Assembly: GCA_024449915.1 (NCBI GenBank)
Contig: JAMZAV010003089.1
Span: 1-64,000, forward strand
Reading direction: 5' to 3'
Length of the DNA: 64,000 bases
Source of the DNA: Sweltsa coloradensis
Lineage: Eukaryota; Arthropoda; Insecta; Plecoptera; Chloroperlidae
Positions 42,519-53,864 of the stretch are shown here, piece by piece (positions within the stretch are counted from its first letter, which is position 1; every line of letters starts with the position of its first letter). The translations under genes were made by a program, and so were the position numbers. The notes beneath the pieces are model-generated. The model did no database searches, had not been told where the DNA came from, and worked only from the letters and a program-made list of their open reading frames with translations.

Positions 42519-43929
42519 TTAGTTAGAGCTTGTAGCCTTCATAGCTTTGGCAGGTTCTACTTCCATTGACACCTTGTAAGTGTTATTGGATTGCTTACCT
42601 TCAAGCAGGGGTTTACCTACTACTTGAATGTCTTCTGGTCTATACACTCCACATTTGTCACTGTCAAAGAGAGTAATATATCCTGTACTACATATCCTTC
42701 CCACAGATAGCAAGTTTGCTGTCAGCTTTGGAACATAGGTGGCCCTAACACCTGTCAGGCCATTCTGTCCCCTAACCTCAATGTTGCCTTCACCTTCTGT
42801 GTGCAGGTTTGCTCACTAGCACATTCAATAGTATTAGATTCTGTCATCTTATAGTCTACCATTAAATCTTTTCTGTAAGTCATGTGATTACATGAACCTG
42901 AATCTATATACCAATCTATACTAGGCTTACTTTCATCAGAATAACTCGAGCACATAGCAGCTAATTTGAGTACCCATTGTGATGGGCCCGAGTTGCCTGA
43001 CTTACCACTATTGCCAACATTAGGCCTACCATTATTGCTGTTACTATTACCAGCATTACCATTATTGCTGTTGCTATTACCAGCATTATTTTTGGTATTT
43101 TCAGTCTTTCTGTGCCAGCAGTCGTTGGTCTTGTGTCCATGCTTTTTGCAAATTTTAAAAAGGTCTGTTGTTTCGACGGTTTCCATCTTGGGTTCCTGTT
43201 GTTTGCTTGTTGCCATCTCGTGGTCGCTGTTGCTGCTGCCCTCTAGACGACGAACCGTTGGAAGTTCTTGGGTAGTTCGGACCACTACCGCTGCTCGCCC
43301 GTAGCGCTGATGACGTCAGTTCCGCAGCTTCCTTCTGAGCTTCCCTGTTAATTCTCTCGTTACGTACTCGATTTTTAGATCATCTTCTTTCTTGACACTT
43401 CGCTCGATTAGTTGGCGGAGCCATTTATACTCATGTTTCAGGTTGCGCAGCATTAGGTACGCTCCGGATTCCTCATCAAAAGGTTTCCCCGGGGGATCGC
43501 AATTTTTCAAATACATCCGTGAAAGCCATGACATATGCATTTAAAGATGAAAAATTATCATGTCTAATGTCCATCAACTGATCCAGGAGAGCAAGTCTTC
43601 TGTGAAACACCAGAGTCTTCAAACACTTGGCACAGATTTTTCCCACGCCTGTTTTGCCTTTGTAGTTGTCCTTACATGCAGCAGGAGACTTGGTTCTATC
43701 ATAAAGCTCAGGATTCTTCTCGCTGCCTTGTCCATGTCCTTTTGACTGCTGAGTGGTTCATTGAGAAGAAATGGTCAAGTGAAATGTTGTTCATGACCAC
43801 CCCTCCCAAGTGTAGCTCTATGAGATATTTCCAATCAACCCAGTTCTCTTGCCCCTTAAGTTTAGCAAAGGGCGGAAGAGAGTTCACAGACGGTTGGACT
43901 ATTACCGTAGGCACTTGATCCGACTCCAT
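42519..43929 (-). pseudogene. Copia-2 gag and protease
   Basis: Gag starts MESDQVPTVIVQPSVNSLPP at 43929 with FAKLKGQENWVDWKYLIELH, then further frames (43540, 43285). The knuckle CKKHGHKTNDCWHRK lacks its first cysteine in frame. An Asn/Gly/Ser-rich linker with repeated NSNNGNAG follows, then the protease motif WYIDSGSCNHMTYR (DSG). Protease ends in frame 42713-42519 (MLSVGRICSTGYITLFDSDK). Several frameshifts. Confidence 0.82.
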
Positions 43930-44088
43930 TTTCGACTTCCTCTTGGCGTGGTTGGCATGCGACCTAACCTCACCATGTGCACTCGCGTTTTTTTTGTGAT
44001 AAAAAGTTTTTTAACACAAACACACGAAGCATTTTCGTCTCAACTCAACAATTAAACTTCAGAGAAAACGTTCCCTGGGCCCATGACC

Positions 44089-46240
44089 TATTAAATATAA
44101 GGATTGTTCCTTGGATCGTGATTAATTGTAGGATATGACACGAATGACGACCACAGTTGAGTAGAGAAAATAACCGGAAGTGAGCTTTATTATATTATAC
44201 GGAAATCACATGGTACAGAGCAGTGCGGGAAAAAAATTCAAATACTTAAAATTATACTGAACTCTAGAAATCTGAATAGATGATAGATAATATAATAGAA
44301 TAGAATAGAATAGATAGATTGTGTGGCAACCATTTCGAGCAGTTGTTTTATCCATCTATCACAGGTTACACACAATTTTCAATTTTCCAGACCATCTTCA
44401 CAACTTAGTTTCTTTGCTTATTACAAATAATTGTAGGTCTGTAGGCCCTACCCTACGTAGCATTAGCTTAACACTATAGTGCCCTCCCCATCAAGGACTT
44501 GTCGGGGGTCGCCAGTAAGCCGGTGATTGCCTTTTGCTACCGCATGATCCCCTACTTACCTGCGATGGGGCTTTCGTCTCCCTCCAGCAAACACAAGCTT
44601 CGTCATGACCTTACCTGGCCCACTCCAGTAGATGTTGCCTCGACGCGCTCCGTGCGGCATTTAACACTGTGGTAGCTACGTCCCCGCGGCCGGTGTTACC
44701 CCCCGCAACGATGTCGTCTGAGTTATTCGTTCGGGACACTCTTGTCCAATCAACGGCTCCTCGAGCCGCTTTGCATGTATTAGCTCTAGTCTTTATAGTC
44801 CGTGGACACTGGACTGGCCTTCCTTCCGTGTGAAAGCTCAGCAAGGTGTTAACTGATTTAATGATGTCATTTTAAAGTCCGTGGACAACCCGCGCCCGAA
44901 CTACATCTAAGGTGGGTACCACACACACCTACTGCAGCATCTGTACACTGGGTGTGCCAGAGGCTACAGCTACAGGTTGATACAGTTAAAACTTAAAACG
45001 ATAATGAAGGACTGATACACCCCTCCAGAAGTGTCAGCCAGGTGTGCTCACTTACTGAAGGGGCATTAAGCTTGCTGGAAAAGGAAGGTAAAATAACCAG
45101 TAAGGCAGCCAGTCAAATCATTGAAAATAAGGTTTTTCAGAAAATTATTGGAACAACGATTTTCGATGATTTGAAGTTTGAACTGAACTATGGAAGCTGG
45201 AACTGCCATAGAAATAACCTACGGATTCGAATGATAAAATGAGCAGCCATCACCCACTAGCATTCTGCCAAAATAACTGATTTTCCTCGAGTTCAAAATA
45301 ATGCACATCTGTTTTTACGTTTACTAATGGCTATTTACAGAAACTTGTAAATCTGCTTTGAACGTGACTCGGCCACCCCTCTTACCCTCCTACCCTTACT
45401 TTGTAACAGCAATGGTAACAGTAACAACCTGTCATTGTGAAACCATTGTACTAATCTCTTCAGGTAGGGCCTAATATGTCATAGGCATTGATACTCCGTC
45501 ATTGAAAATTTCAACAAAGATTGAAAAATGCTATAGACGAACTTTGTAACCGATGGGGGCCAAGGGCCCGACCAGGCCGGGGCCTGGTCGGCATTCGCCG
45601 ACCCTGCCGCCCGTTAAATCCGCCCCTGTCTCTCGTGTAAGACGTTTCTAGTGTGGATAACACCTGTTTTGAGCAAAAAGAAGGAACAAAAGGATGCAAG
45701 AAAGTGTAGGCCTAATTTTTATTCAATTATCGATCAACGTAAAAATAATTGATAGTAATCAATCGATAATCGATTGCACATACGCAATTATCGATATTCA
45801 AATTCACATCGAACAGCAACTCTACTAATTGCACAAATGTAATTTACACTATTAATTATTATAGGCCTATTGTTGTCATACGTAGTTATTGTTATTTATG
45901 CCTGTCGGCACAATGTTTTGGCCATATTATTAGCCTATTTTAATCGAATTGGTGACTGGTGATAGCCTACATGGTTTGTTTTTGTGCTTGCTATTCTCTA
46001 TCTATATACCTAGCTGACAAAATACCATGTTTATCACGCAATTCGAGTCCGGCTCTGGGTTATAAAACATGACCGAGTCCGGACTGGATTTGCCTAATTA
46101 GCAATTTGGTCCACACCGAGTTCAGTTTGGTTGAGAAGCCAAAGGAACTTGTTTTATTAATAGCTGAAATATGCAAGCAAGTTGCAGGCTCAATAGCGAA
46201 CACGTTGGCATCTTTATCCAGTTCGGACTTGGCTCGCAAG
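44089..46240. other. unassigned stretch, probable Copia-2 LTR remnant then host-like DNA
   Basis: 44089 onward may be Copia-2 5' LTR (end unknown). It holds an ETS-like ACCGGAAGTGA at about 44172, an (AATAG)n patch at 44290-44320, and at 44773-44789 GCATGTATTAGCTCTAG, which matches the complement of a universal 18S rRNA stretch for 17 nt only. A small ORF lies at 45009-45242. Confidence 0.35.
45009..45242 (+). CDS. unrecognised small ORF, possible exon
   Basis: About 70 codons open to a TGA at 45240. The readable part LTEGALSLLEKEGKITSKAA and SQIIENKVFQKIIGTTIFDD has the composition of a helical protein segment rather than of AT-rich noise. A candidate acceptor CCCCTCCAG ends at 45028. I do not recognise the family. 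There is no donor before the stop, so it would be a last exon. Confidence 0.22.
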   Translation, partial: GLIHPSRSVSQVCSLTEGALSLLEKEGKITSKAASQIIENKVFQKIIGTTIFDDLKFELNYGSWNCHRNNLRIRMIK

Positions 46241-46242
46241 AT

Positions 46243-46315
<73 letters not shown>

Positions 46316-46356
46316 TAGTAGTAGTTAGTAGTAGTAGTAGTACAGTAGTAGTAGTA

Positions 46357-46388
<32 letters not shown>

Positions 46389-46426
46389 TAGTTAGATAGT
46401 ATAGTAGTAGTAGTAATAGTAGTAGT

Positions 46427-46461
<35 letters not shown>

Positions 46462-46474
46462 TAGTAGGTAGTAT
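46241..46474 (+). repeat. (TAG)n microsatellite, left part
   Basis: Long imperfect (TAG)n. It continues at 47804-47900 on the far side of the hAT-like element. A poly-serine ORF here is only the microsatellite. Confidence 0.85.
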
Positions 46475-47176
46475 CAGTGGCGTAACTTACTAAGTGCGGG
46501 CCCCCCGCGAACGTAGTTCATGTATCATGTATGTTTATTGTAATTGCACTCGTGGGCTTGCCCCGTTGACAATAAAGAATTATAATAATAATAAGGTGGT
46601 GTAAGTGACGAGCCTCTGTGGGCGGGGGGTTGGGGGGGGGGGTCAACTTACATTATGACTTTACGACGGTTTCATTTTTGATATTTTTTGAACACTAATA
46701 AATATTACTCTTTATTCATGTTAACCATTTATTTACTCAACAAGCATTGTTCAAAATTGCCAAGAGGAGGCCTAAAAAAATCAATGTGTTTGGAAACCAA
46801 AAAATATGTTTCCAAATATATATAAACTTAAATTTTGAATGTGGTCGATAAAAGTTTGCAATTTGGAAGAACATTTCATATTTGATTTCCTTTTAAATAG
46901 GGCCTGTTATTTTATTGATAATGTGACCGTTGACGTTTAGTACCAATTTGTTTAATATTTACAAAAATGTATCATGTGACCACTCGTTGTCACAATTATA
47001 CCTAGATTAAGAGTTAGTTAAATTAAAAGATCCAAATGTGTTTTACAATACTTTGGGTAGGATTATTTTGTGAACTTTGACCCATGAACGAAAAAAACTG
47101 ATTTTTCATAGGCCTATTTAGTTTTTATTCGCTCTAAATATTAACCAGGGCTTATTTATTGTTTGGAACGCTTGTT

Positions 47177-47256
47177 ATACAAAATTGGTTCAAATAACTG
47201 TAATCGTTGAGTGACTATACAAAATTGGTTCAAATAACTGTAATCGTTGAGTGACT
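47177..47256 (+). repeat. exact 40 bp tandem duplication
   Basis: ATACAAAATTGGTTCAAATA... occurs twice without change (47177-47216, 47217-47256). The second copy runs into a perfect 32 bp palindrome. Confidence 0.8.
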
Positions 47257-47433
47257 AATATATTAGTCACTCAACGCTGTAATATCTGTTTTTGAATTTC
47301 ACATCATAATTTGATAACGTGCAGTACCTATCTCGCAAGTAGTCGTGTTGTTTAACTGCAGTCTGCCCAAGGTGCAATGCATGTCCCTCTTCAGTGTCTA
47401 TAACTATAGGTATATATTTTGCTAGGACAATTG

Positions 47434-47585
47434 CAAGGGATGCTCGAGGGCTTGTTTTATAGAGGACTCAATCCCCTGCATTATTAGCATTAATGACTGA
47501 GGAAAACCTCGGAAAAACCTTCAGTCAGGATTTCCGATCTCACGGATTCAACCCGGGACTTCGTGAATCAGCCAACACTGCTGGT
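47434..47585 (-). mobile_element. tRNA-derived SINE, family A copy 2
   Basis: Shares AAGGGATGNNCGAGGGC, ACTCAATCCCCTGCATTA, GCATTAATGACTGAGG and the CGGGACTTC...GAATCA head with 17293-17466. The tRNA-like part is shorter here. Confidence 0.5.
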
Positions 47586-47803
47586 GTAATCCTCGTTGAT
47601 GAAGTTATGAAATTTTGAGTGCTTTTTTCAAGAACTTATATAGATATCCTTTATAATAAGACATCCAGTTTGTTTAGTATTGCGTGGCGACAAAGTCTGA
47701 CTAAAGTCAAACACGTATATAATGATAATCATCCCGTTCCGGCCCCTATACCCCCGGGCCCCACCGCGATCGCGGGGGCTGCGGGGCGGTAGTTACGCCA
47801 CTG

Positions 47804-47816
47804 TGTATAGTAAGTA

Positions 47817-47900
<84 letters not shown>
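47804..47900 (+). repeat. (TAG)n microsatellite, right part
   Basis: Continuation of the tract at 46241. Confidence 0.85.
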
Positions 47901-47901
<1 letters not shown>

Positions 47902-48245
47902 TTATTTATTCACTAGGGAAACGCCAAAGTCGTTGTTAAACGAGTGAGAGAGCCAAGTGTTGAGTACCCGGGAACATCCCCTTTCCTCCCATATACCTAA
48001 GGCTAGATCTAGCCCAGTATGGGGAATGATACCGGGTACTCAACACATGGCTCACTCACTCGTTTAACAACCACTTTGGCGTTTCCCTAGTTTTTTAAAT
48101 TGAACATTTAAAATGCGAATCATGTTTAAAACGTATTAGCGTGAAACATTAACAAATTTCCAAGATAAAACAAAATCACCTAAGTTTATTTCCCACTTAA
48201 CACCCCTCAAAATAATATGTGGATGTAAAAATATAAAAAAATTCG

Positions 48246-48320
48246 AGTTAACGGGTATAGAACCCCAACCCTCTGTGCGGAAGGCTTAATGCTTACCACT
48301 GGGCCATGTCAGCCAGGAAG
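48246..48320 (-). other. tRNA-like Pol III module, inverted copy of 15366
   Basis: Carries the same mutated B box (GGTTCTATACC on the minus strand). Confidence 0.5.
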
Positions 48321-48916
48321 ATCTCGTCCCGCTAGCTGCTACTAAACAAATGCTATCGTTATTTAAAAAAAACACATTTTTTTTTTATTGTAGGATTAAA
48401 TCGCAATGGATCTAGCTGATTTTGTTAGCAGTTCTCAGTAAACTCGTACCGGGTGTATGTTTAAAATTTCAGCCCAATCTGTTCAGCGGTTCGGCTGATT
48501 TTCGACGTACAGACAGACAGACAGACAGAATCACAGAATAAGAGCCGTTTGAGTTGAATGGAGACACTCGGTCGCTCCGCTCCCTCGTTTAACTAGGAAA
48601 CGCCAAAGTCGTTGTTAAACGAGTGAGTGAGTGAGCCAAGTGTTGAGTACCCGGGAACATCCTCTTTCCTCCCCCTTTACCTAGGATCTAGCCCAGTATG
48701 AGGAATGATACCGGTACTCAACACATGGCTCACTCACTCGTTTAACAACGACTTAGGCGTTTCCCTAGTTATATAAATTGAACATTTGAAATGCGAATCG
48801 TATTCAAAACGTATAAGCGTGAAACATTAACAAATTTCCAAGATAAAACAAAATCACCTAAGTTTTATTTTTCATTTAACCCCCCCCAAAAATATAATTG
48901 GGTGTCAAAAATAAAA

Positions 48917-48995
48917 AGTTCGAGCAAAGGGGGTATCAACCCCAACCCTCCGTGCGGTAGACTTAATGCTTCCCATAGGCCTGCAAGCCCCGTAA
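48917..48995 (-). other. tRNA-like Pol III module, inverted copy of 14682
   Basis: Recognisable, but with several base errors in the A-box region. Confidence 0.4.
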
Positions 48996-49255
48996 TGTTG
49001 TCCCCTAGTGCTACTAAACAAATGCTATCGATATTTTAAATATCACATTTTTTATTTAGGGTAGGATAAATCGCAATGGATCTAGCTGTTTTTGTTAGCA
49101 GTTCTCAGAAAACTCGTCCTGGATCTTTTTTTTTAAAATTTCAGCCCCAATCTGTTCAGCGGTTCGGCGATTTTTTCGCGTACAACAGACAACAGAATCA
49201 CAAATGAATCCGTTCGGTTTGTATGGAGCCCCTGGGTCGCTCCGTCCCTCTTTAA

Positions 49256-50666
49256 AATTAGCCAATTTGCTTTTTTTTCTTTTCAATACATGGTACATCA
49301 TGGTAATACATTATATTCAAAAACATAAAAATATACAAGTTGACAACAATTAATCTAACGCCCAATTATAATATATACAACACCACTTAATCACGACTTT
49401 AAAATACATTTTCATCCAAGCATCATTTTAAAAAATAAACCTAAAAATTAAATAAAAATTTTTTGATCCCTGTAGGGGTCTGTAAAGCCCAATATTTTGA
49501 TAATTTAAAAGGGAAATTGGGAGGTTTGTCCCAGACCCCTGCAGCCAAGGAAAGAATGTCTTTGGGGCCGCGTTCACAAAAAATTTGGTTTAAAGGCCTA
49601 GTTTAAGAAATTGTTATTTGGTTATGGAAATAAGAAACCCGTTCCCTGATGGTTAAAATGTTTCGTGGCCTGTCAAAATGAAAAAAGGTTACCCCTTTTT
49701 TCATTGGTCGTCGTACAAAAAAAAAAACCCCCTGTTTGGGTCCGTCGAAAGAATTTTGTTTTTGTTAAAACAATTTTTTAAAGACTAAACGTTAAAAATT
49801 TCACTTTTTCCTATCCCCTATACAAAACCCAATTAGTGTAAACGCGGCCTTACTGGGGGAATAAAAACAATGCCAATAGAAAATATCATCTTTTTTACAT
49901 TTTTAACATAAACCCTTTATTACACGATCTGTCAATTTTTTTATGAATTCCTGTTCTTCGCTTCACGTAGGCCTACATTGGTTCAATTAAAACGTCAAAT
50001 ATGCTCACTCGAAACTGCTTTTCATGTTCAACCCAAAATCAATAATACTTTATAAACAAATATTTGTAGGCCTCCCTAGGCTAGGGGGGGCCTTTTGGGT
50101 TTAGAACACTATGGTAGGCCGACACTTATTCGGCTAGGGGGTCCAACTTTTGTACCCTTTAACACTGCTATATTGCCTTGTTACTACTTATTTTAAAAGG
50201 GGTTACTTTTAAGGGTTAGCCGAATTTTCGCTGGCTACGTGCGCCGCGCTAGTTCTGGGATATAATCATAAGAGCGCACCCGAAATCTTTTTCGTTACAG
50301 TGTTATAAAAATTGGACCCCCCAGCCGAATAAGTACCGTGGCCTAGGGTAGGGCCCATACCTTTGAGTTAACAAAACCAAAGGGTGGTAGGCTCGGGTAC
50401 CTAGGGCCTAGGGGGCTTAAACCAACAAAATGCCACAGGAATTGGCTTGGGGACCTATAGGGCTAGGGGGCCGAGGTCTGGGCCCCATATGATGGTATAA
50501 ATTTTTAGATATTTAGGTCTTGTAAATCGGCTAGGGCTATACCTAGGCTGCTAGGGCCTAGGGCCCACGCGCCTGAAAGAACTTTGGGTTAAAGTAACAA
50601 CAAATGAATAAATTATTGTGGGCAAGCCACAGGGTCCCCCAGCTGCTTAATGGCAATGTTGCCTAG
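49256..50666. other. unassigned stretch with a possible MITE
   Basis: No coding. Between about 49567 and 49846 the ends GGCCGCGTT(C/T)ACA are inverted, suggesting a ~280 bp MITE. 50090-50560 is rich in CCTAGG/GGCCTA words. Confidence 0.35.
49567..49846. mobile_element. possible MITE
   Basis: Inverted ends GGCCGCGTTCACA and the complement of TGTAAACGCGGCC. Target duplication not clear, and sequence quality in this zone is poor. Confidence 0.35.
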
Positions 50667-50671
50667 GACAT

Positions 50672-50903
50672 TGTTATTTTATGTTATGAGGGCGCCAATG
50701 AATCTCCCCTCGAATTTAGATATAAGATTAACAGTCTTTATTAGAAAAAGATACAATTACAACACTAGGGGCTGGCTACTGACATCCCCCTTGCAAGTCA
50801 AGACGGGGGGGGGACAGCAACTACTAACCCCCGCCCCTCAATCCCCGCACAGCTCACTACACGCAGTGCTCTAGGGGGGTGTTCAAATGTTTCATAGATC
50901 CAC
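50672..50903 (-). repeat. Gypsy-3 3' LTR
   Basis: Aligns over its length with 59595-59841 but with many homopolymer-type differences. A polypurine run (plus-strand C tract 50903-50909) precedes it on the coding strand. Confidence 0.8.
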
Positions 50904-51130
50904 CCCCCCTTCGGGGATTTTTTTTTACAAGTATGATTTTTAATTAAAATTTATCAATTAGCGTTTTTTAAAAATACATGATTTAATCAGTAAAAAAGTC
51001 TTTCAGATAGCAGGTCTAGCACGAGGACGTGAGGATACCCTTTGCTGGGAGAATGACATGGAGTGGCAGAGGTTTCATTAGCCCTTCCTACTAGGGATGG
51101 TTCTGAAGGAGAATCAGGTTGGTTCACTGC

Positions 51131-51333
51131 TGTAGTATCCCAGGGACGAGGTGTTCTACCTGGATTACATACTAATTAATCACTGTAAAACTGTTTAGCC
51201 AACTAGTCGTCATTACGTCAGTTTTATTCAGAACCGGACATACGGTCGACATCAAACTACTACACTAGTCAGTTAGCAACACTAGTATCTAGTCAAGTTA
51301 GAGAGCGCTTCCGGGAAGCGGGAGCGTACAACA
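51131..51333 (-). repeat. Gypsy-2 3' LTR
   Basis: 203 bp, near-identical to the other LTR. Confidence 0.9.
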
Positions 51334-51486
51334 ATCCCTCTTTACACAATTAAAATAGTAATACAAATAAGAGTATCAAATTATAGTTGAAAATAGAATA
51401 ACTAGTCATAATGAATTTATGAAGAATGTCAATCAAGTTCTTAAATGTAATCAAATGAAACCACAGAGTATAAGAATTGTCTTTGC

Positions 51487-53090
51487 TTAGTCTTGGTAAC
51501 GTATAGGCAATCTTCGTTCCCTCTGCGGCCTGGGTTTCACCTGGACCGGTGATCTTGGGCTCTCGGGCGGAACGTCAGCTCGAACGACCTCCTGCGTCCC
51601 ATGGTTCTGCACATCTCCATTTTGTAGAGCCTTGTTATTAGGCTCAGAAGGAATTTCAGGTAGGGAACCAGAGTGGGAATCTCTGGTATGGAACCTCTTA
51701 AAATGGGTAGAGGTTCCGGGTATAGCGGGCACGGTCAGGAGTTTGAACGGTAATACTGTTCCCGTTCTTTGACACTATACTTGGGTAGGGGTAGGACAGT
51801 AGGGAGTAGTTAGTTTGTTAGTTTTGTTTTGCTTCATCAAAACATAATCTCCTTCCACTATCACACTTTCCTTAGCGCGTCGTGATTTATCTGCATATTC
51901 CTTCCCTTTCCATTTCCTTTCAAGGTCCCGGTCTCTGATTTCACCATCATCCACTGTTTTTTGCCTCCCAAGTTGGTAACTTTGTCTCGGATTTTTCCTA
52001 CGGTAAAAGAGTTCGGCAGGGCTTACGCCTGTAGTACAATGCGAAGTATTACGGTATAAAATTAGATACTGAAGTAGAATTTCTTTCCAATCTTGTCCTG
52101 TTGCTTGTGCAAATACGCAGACGTTTTAACAAAGAACGATTTTGGCGCTCCACCTCCCCGTTAGCCTGCGGCCACAACGGTGTTGTGAAACGTAGATCAA
52201 TATTATTTTCTCCGCAGTATTTTTTGAACTCTTCACTGGCAAATTGGGGTCCATTATCTGACCTAATGGATGAAGGTAAACCAAACCTGGCAAAAATCGG
52301 TTTAAGTTTCTCGATGTTTTCTCAGCGGTAATGGACTTCATGATGTCCACTTCAAAGAATCTACTGTAGTAGTCAATAGTGACTAGTAAGTAATGTCCTG
52401 ATGGTAGGGGTCCTAGAAAATCTACAGCTATGTCTTGCCAAGGCGGCTTGGCAGTGATGTTGTACGAATAGGCTCCGGAACATCAGGTGCAGTGACAAGC
52501 TGGCAACCATGACAAGTCTTGACAAATGTCTCACATTCCCTATCAATCCCCGCCACCATACCTTAGATCGTAATCTTTGCTTCATTACTGACATTCCCGG
52601 ATGACCCTCGTGGGCCAATTCCATGGTTTGCTGCCTGAGAGCAACTGGCATTATCAAACGATTTCCACAGCAAGATGATATTCCTACCTTGCTCAGTTCA
52701 GTGGCAAATGCATGAAATGGTTTGCTCGAGTCATCACTCCAAGAACCCGATTCGAGACTACGAGATACAGACTGAAGCTCCATATCAGTTTCAAAAGCAT
52801 CTTCGATATCCTCCAATCTTAGTGCTACTGGTGTTGATGACTGAACTATGATTTGAAGACATTTCTCACCTTCAGCATTAAAAGTTGTCTTACATTTTCC
52901 CGGATCCAACAGCCTAGATAATGGGTCAGCAATATTAGACTTTCCAGGGCGATGTACAATGTGATAGTTATAGGATTGTAATCTTAACATCCATCGCTCT
53001 ATCCTAGCACATGGTTTACCTTTTGGTGACAATATGCATTCGATGGCTTATTGTCGGTGATTAGGTCGAAAGTATCTCTTCCATACAGGT
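51487..53090 (-). pseudogene. Gypsy-2 late RNase H and integrase
   Basis: Begins CEHFHMYLYGRDTFDLITD (late RNase H), then SKVWWRGL, LAHEGHPGMSVMKQRLR (zinc finger), a frameshifted integrase core with IAVDFLGPLPSG, SDNGPQFASEEF and PQANGEVERQ, and a C-terminal tail ending RERRLPIRYQD at 51487. The three acidic residues can be read across frames. Early RNase H with the DAS box is missing because of the upstream deletion. Confidence 0.82.
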
Positions 53091-53844
53091 ACATATGAAA
53101 GTGTTCACAGGTTGTTATCTCTCTTATTGATTCTGGGATCAATTCAATTTGGTGAAAAGCGCTGTCAATATCGAGTTTTACTAAAGAATTTACTGTCTCT
53201 TAGATCAGAGAGTACCTCATCAAAACTTGGTATGTGATGTTTCTCTCTTTTCCACCGCAGTATTTGCCTGACGCATGTCAACGCAAATCCTGACATCTCC
53301 ATTACCCTTAGGGACGACCACGAGCTGCGAGGACCACTGCGATGGGCCATCAATCTTCTCAATGATATCTTGGTCTTCCAACTCTTGAAGTTTAGTTTCT
53401 AGTATTCTTTGAAGGGGCACAGGAACTCTTCTCAATGGTTGGTACACTGGTTTCACATCATGGTTAATGGGAAGTTTCATTTGAAAATCTTTCAACTTTC
53501 CCAATACAGGCTTAGGCTTATTAGGCCTTTCGATCTGATTCACTTGCAGGCCTATCTTCAAAACTCCTAGTTTTATTGCAGTCTCTTTCCCAAGAAGTGG
53601 CAACACCCTTGCCTTTGATTACGTAGAACAAAGCGCTTACCTTCGGACCGGGTCTTACCTCTACATCTGCTTGGAATTTACCCAGGACAGTCAGGGGGGT
53701 TTTACTTTCCATATGGAAGAGTGCCTTACTAGATAATGAAGAGCAGCAGTCAACTTTTTTTTCCTTTAAGCGAGTCCACGTTTCTTCATCTACTACATTA
53801 CATGTAGCTCCTGAGTCAACCATAACCTCCAAACCAATTCCCAC
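53091..53844 (-). pseudogene. Gypsy-2 protease and truncated RT
   Basis: Protease: LEVMVDSGATCNVVDEETW (DSGA), LPLLGKETAIKLGVL. RT fingers: QDIIEKIDGPSQWSSQLVVV, KGNGDVRICVDMRQANTAV, FFSKLDIDSAFHQIELIPES. After REITT (about 53095) the reading passes straight to CEHFHMYLYG of RNase H. The palm with the YxDD aspartates is absent. One frameshift near 53170-53220. Confidence 0.85.
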
Positions 53845-53864
53845 CCACCTTGACTTTCAATAGG

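Larger units (their letters stand above)
40257..44088 (-). mobile_element. Copia-2, 3'-truncated
   Basis: Minus-strand order gag (to 42755), integrase (42514-41741), RT (41253-40267). The sequence leaves RNase H after its first residues (KGTKTKGINL) at about 40260, and no 3' LTR is present. The 5' side keeps a primer-site-like GGTCATGGGCCCAGGGAA (44071-44088), comparable to Copia-1. A 5' LTR probably begins at about 44089, but its far end was not determined. Confidence 0.85.
46475..47803. mobile_element. hAT-like non-autonomous element in microsatellite
   Basis: 1329 bp with terminal inverted repeats CAGTGGCGTAACT, G/C-rich subterminal parts and AT-rich interior, typical of hAT MITE ends. 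It splits a (TAG)n tract. The 8 bp duplication cannot be confirmed because the flanks are microsatellite. Contains a SINE (47434-47585), a 40 bp direct duplication and a 32 bp palindrome (47245-47276). No transposase. Confidence 0.72.
47913..49255 (-). repeat. inverted copy of two array units
   Basis: Reverse complement of about 14413-15771: both 178 bp palindromes (47913-48090, 48593-48768), both unit bodies and both tRNA-like modules. It shares private variants with that exact stretch (AACGACTTAGGCG, GAACCCCAACCC). It starts precisely at the CTAG palindrome end. The right part (after about 48850) has many homopolymer differences. Confidence 0.85.

Noticed and set aside
44600..44900. rRNA gene fragment
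   Set aside because: Only 17 nt match 18S; no further rRNA similarity seen.
45511..45699. Minus-strand ORF with Arg/Pro/Gly-rich region
   Set aside because: Overlaps GC-rich non-coding DNA; no motif or conserved neighbour.
46106..46318. 70-codon ORF ending in poly-serine
   Set aside because: The serine run is the (TAG)n microsatellite; the N-terminal part matches nothing.
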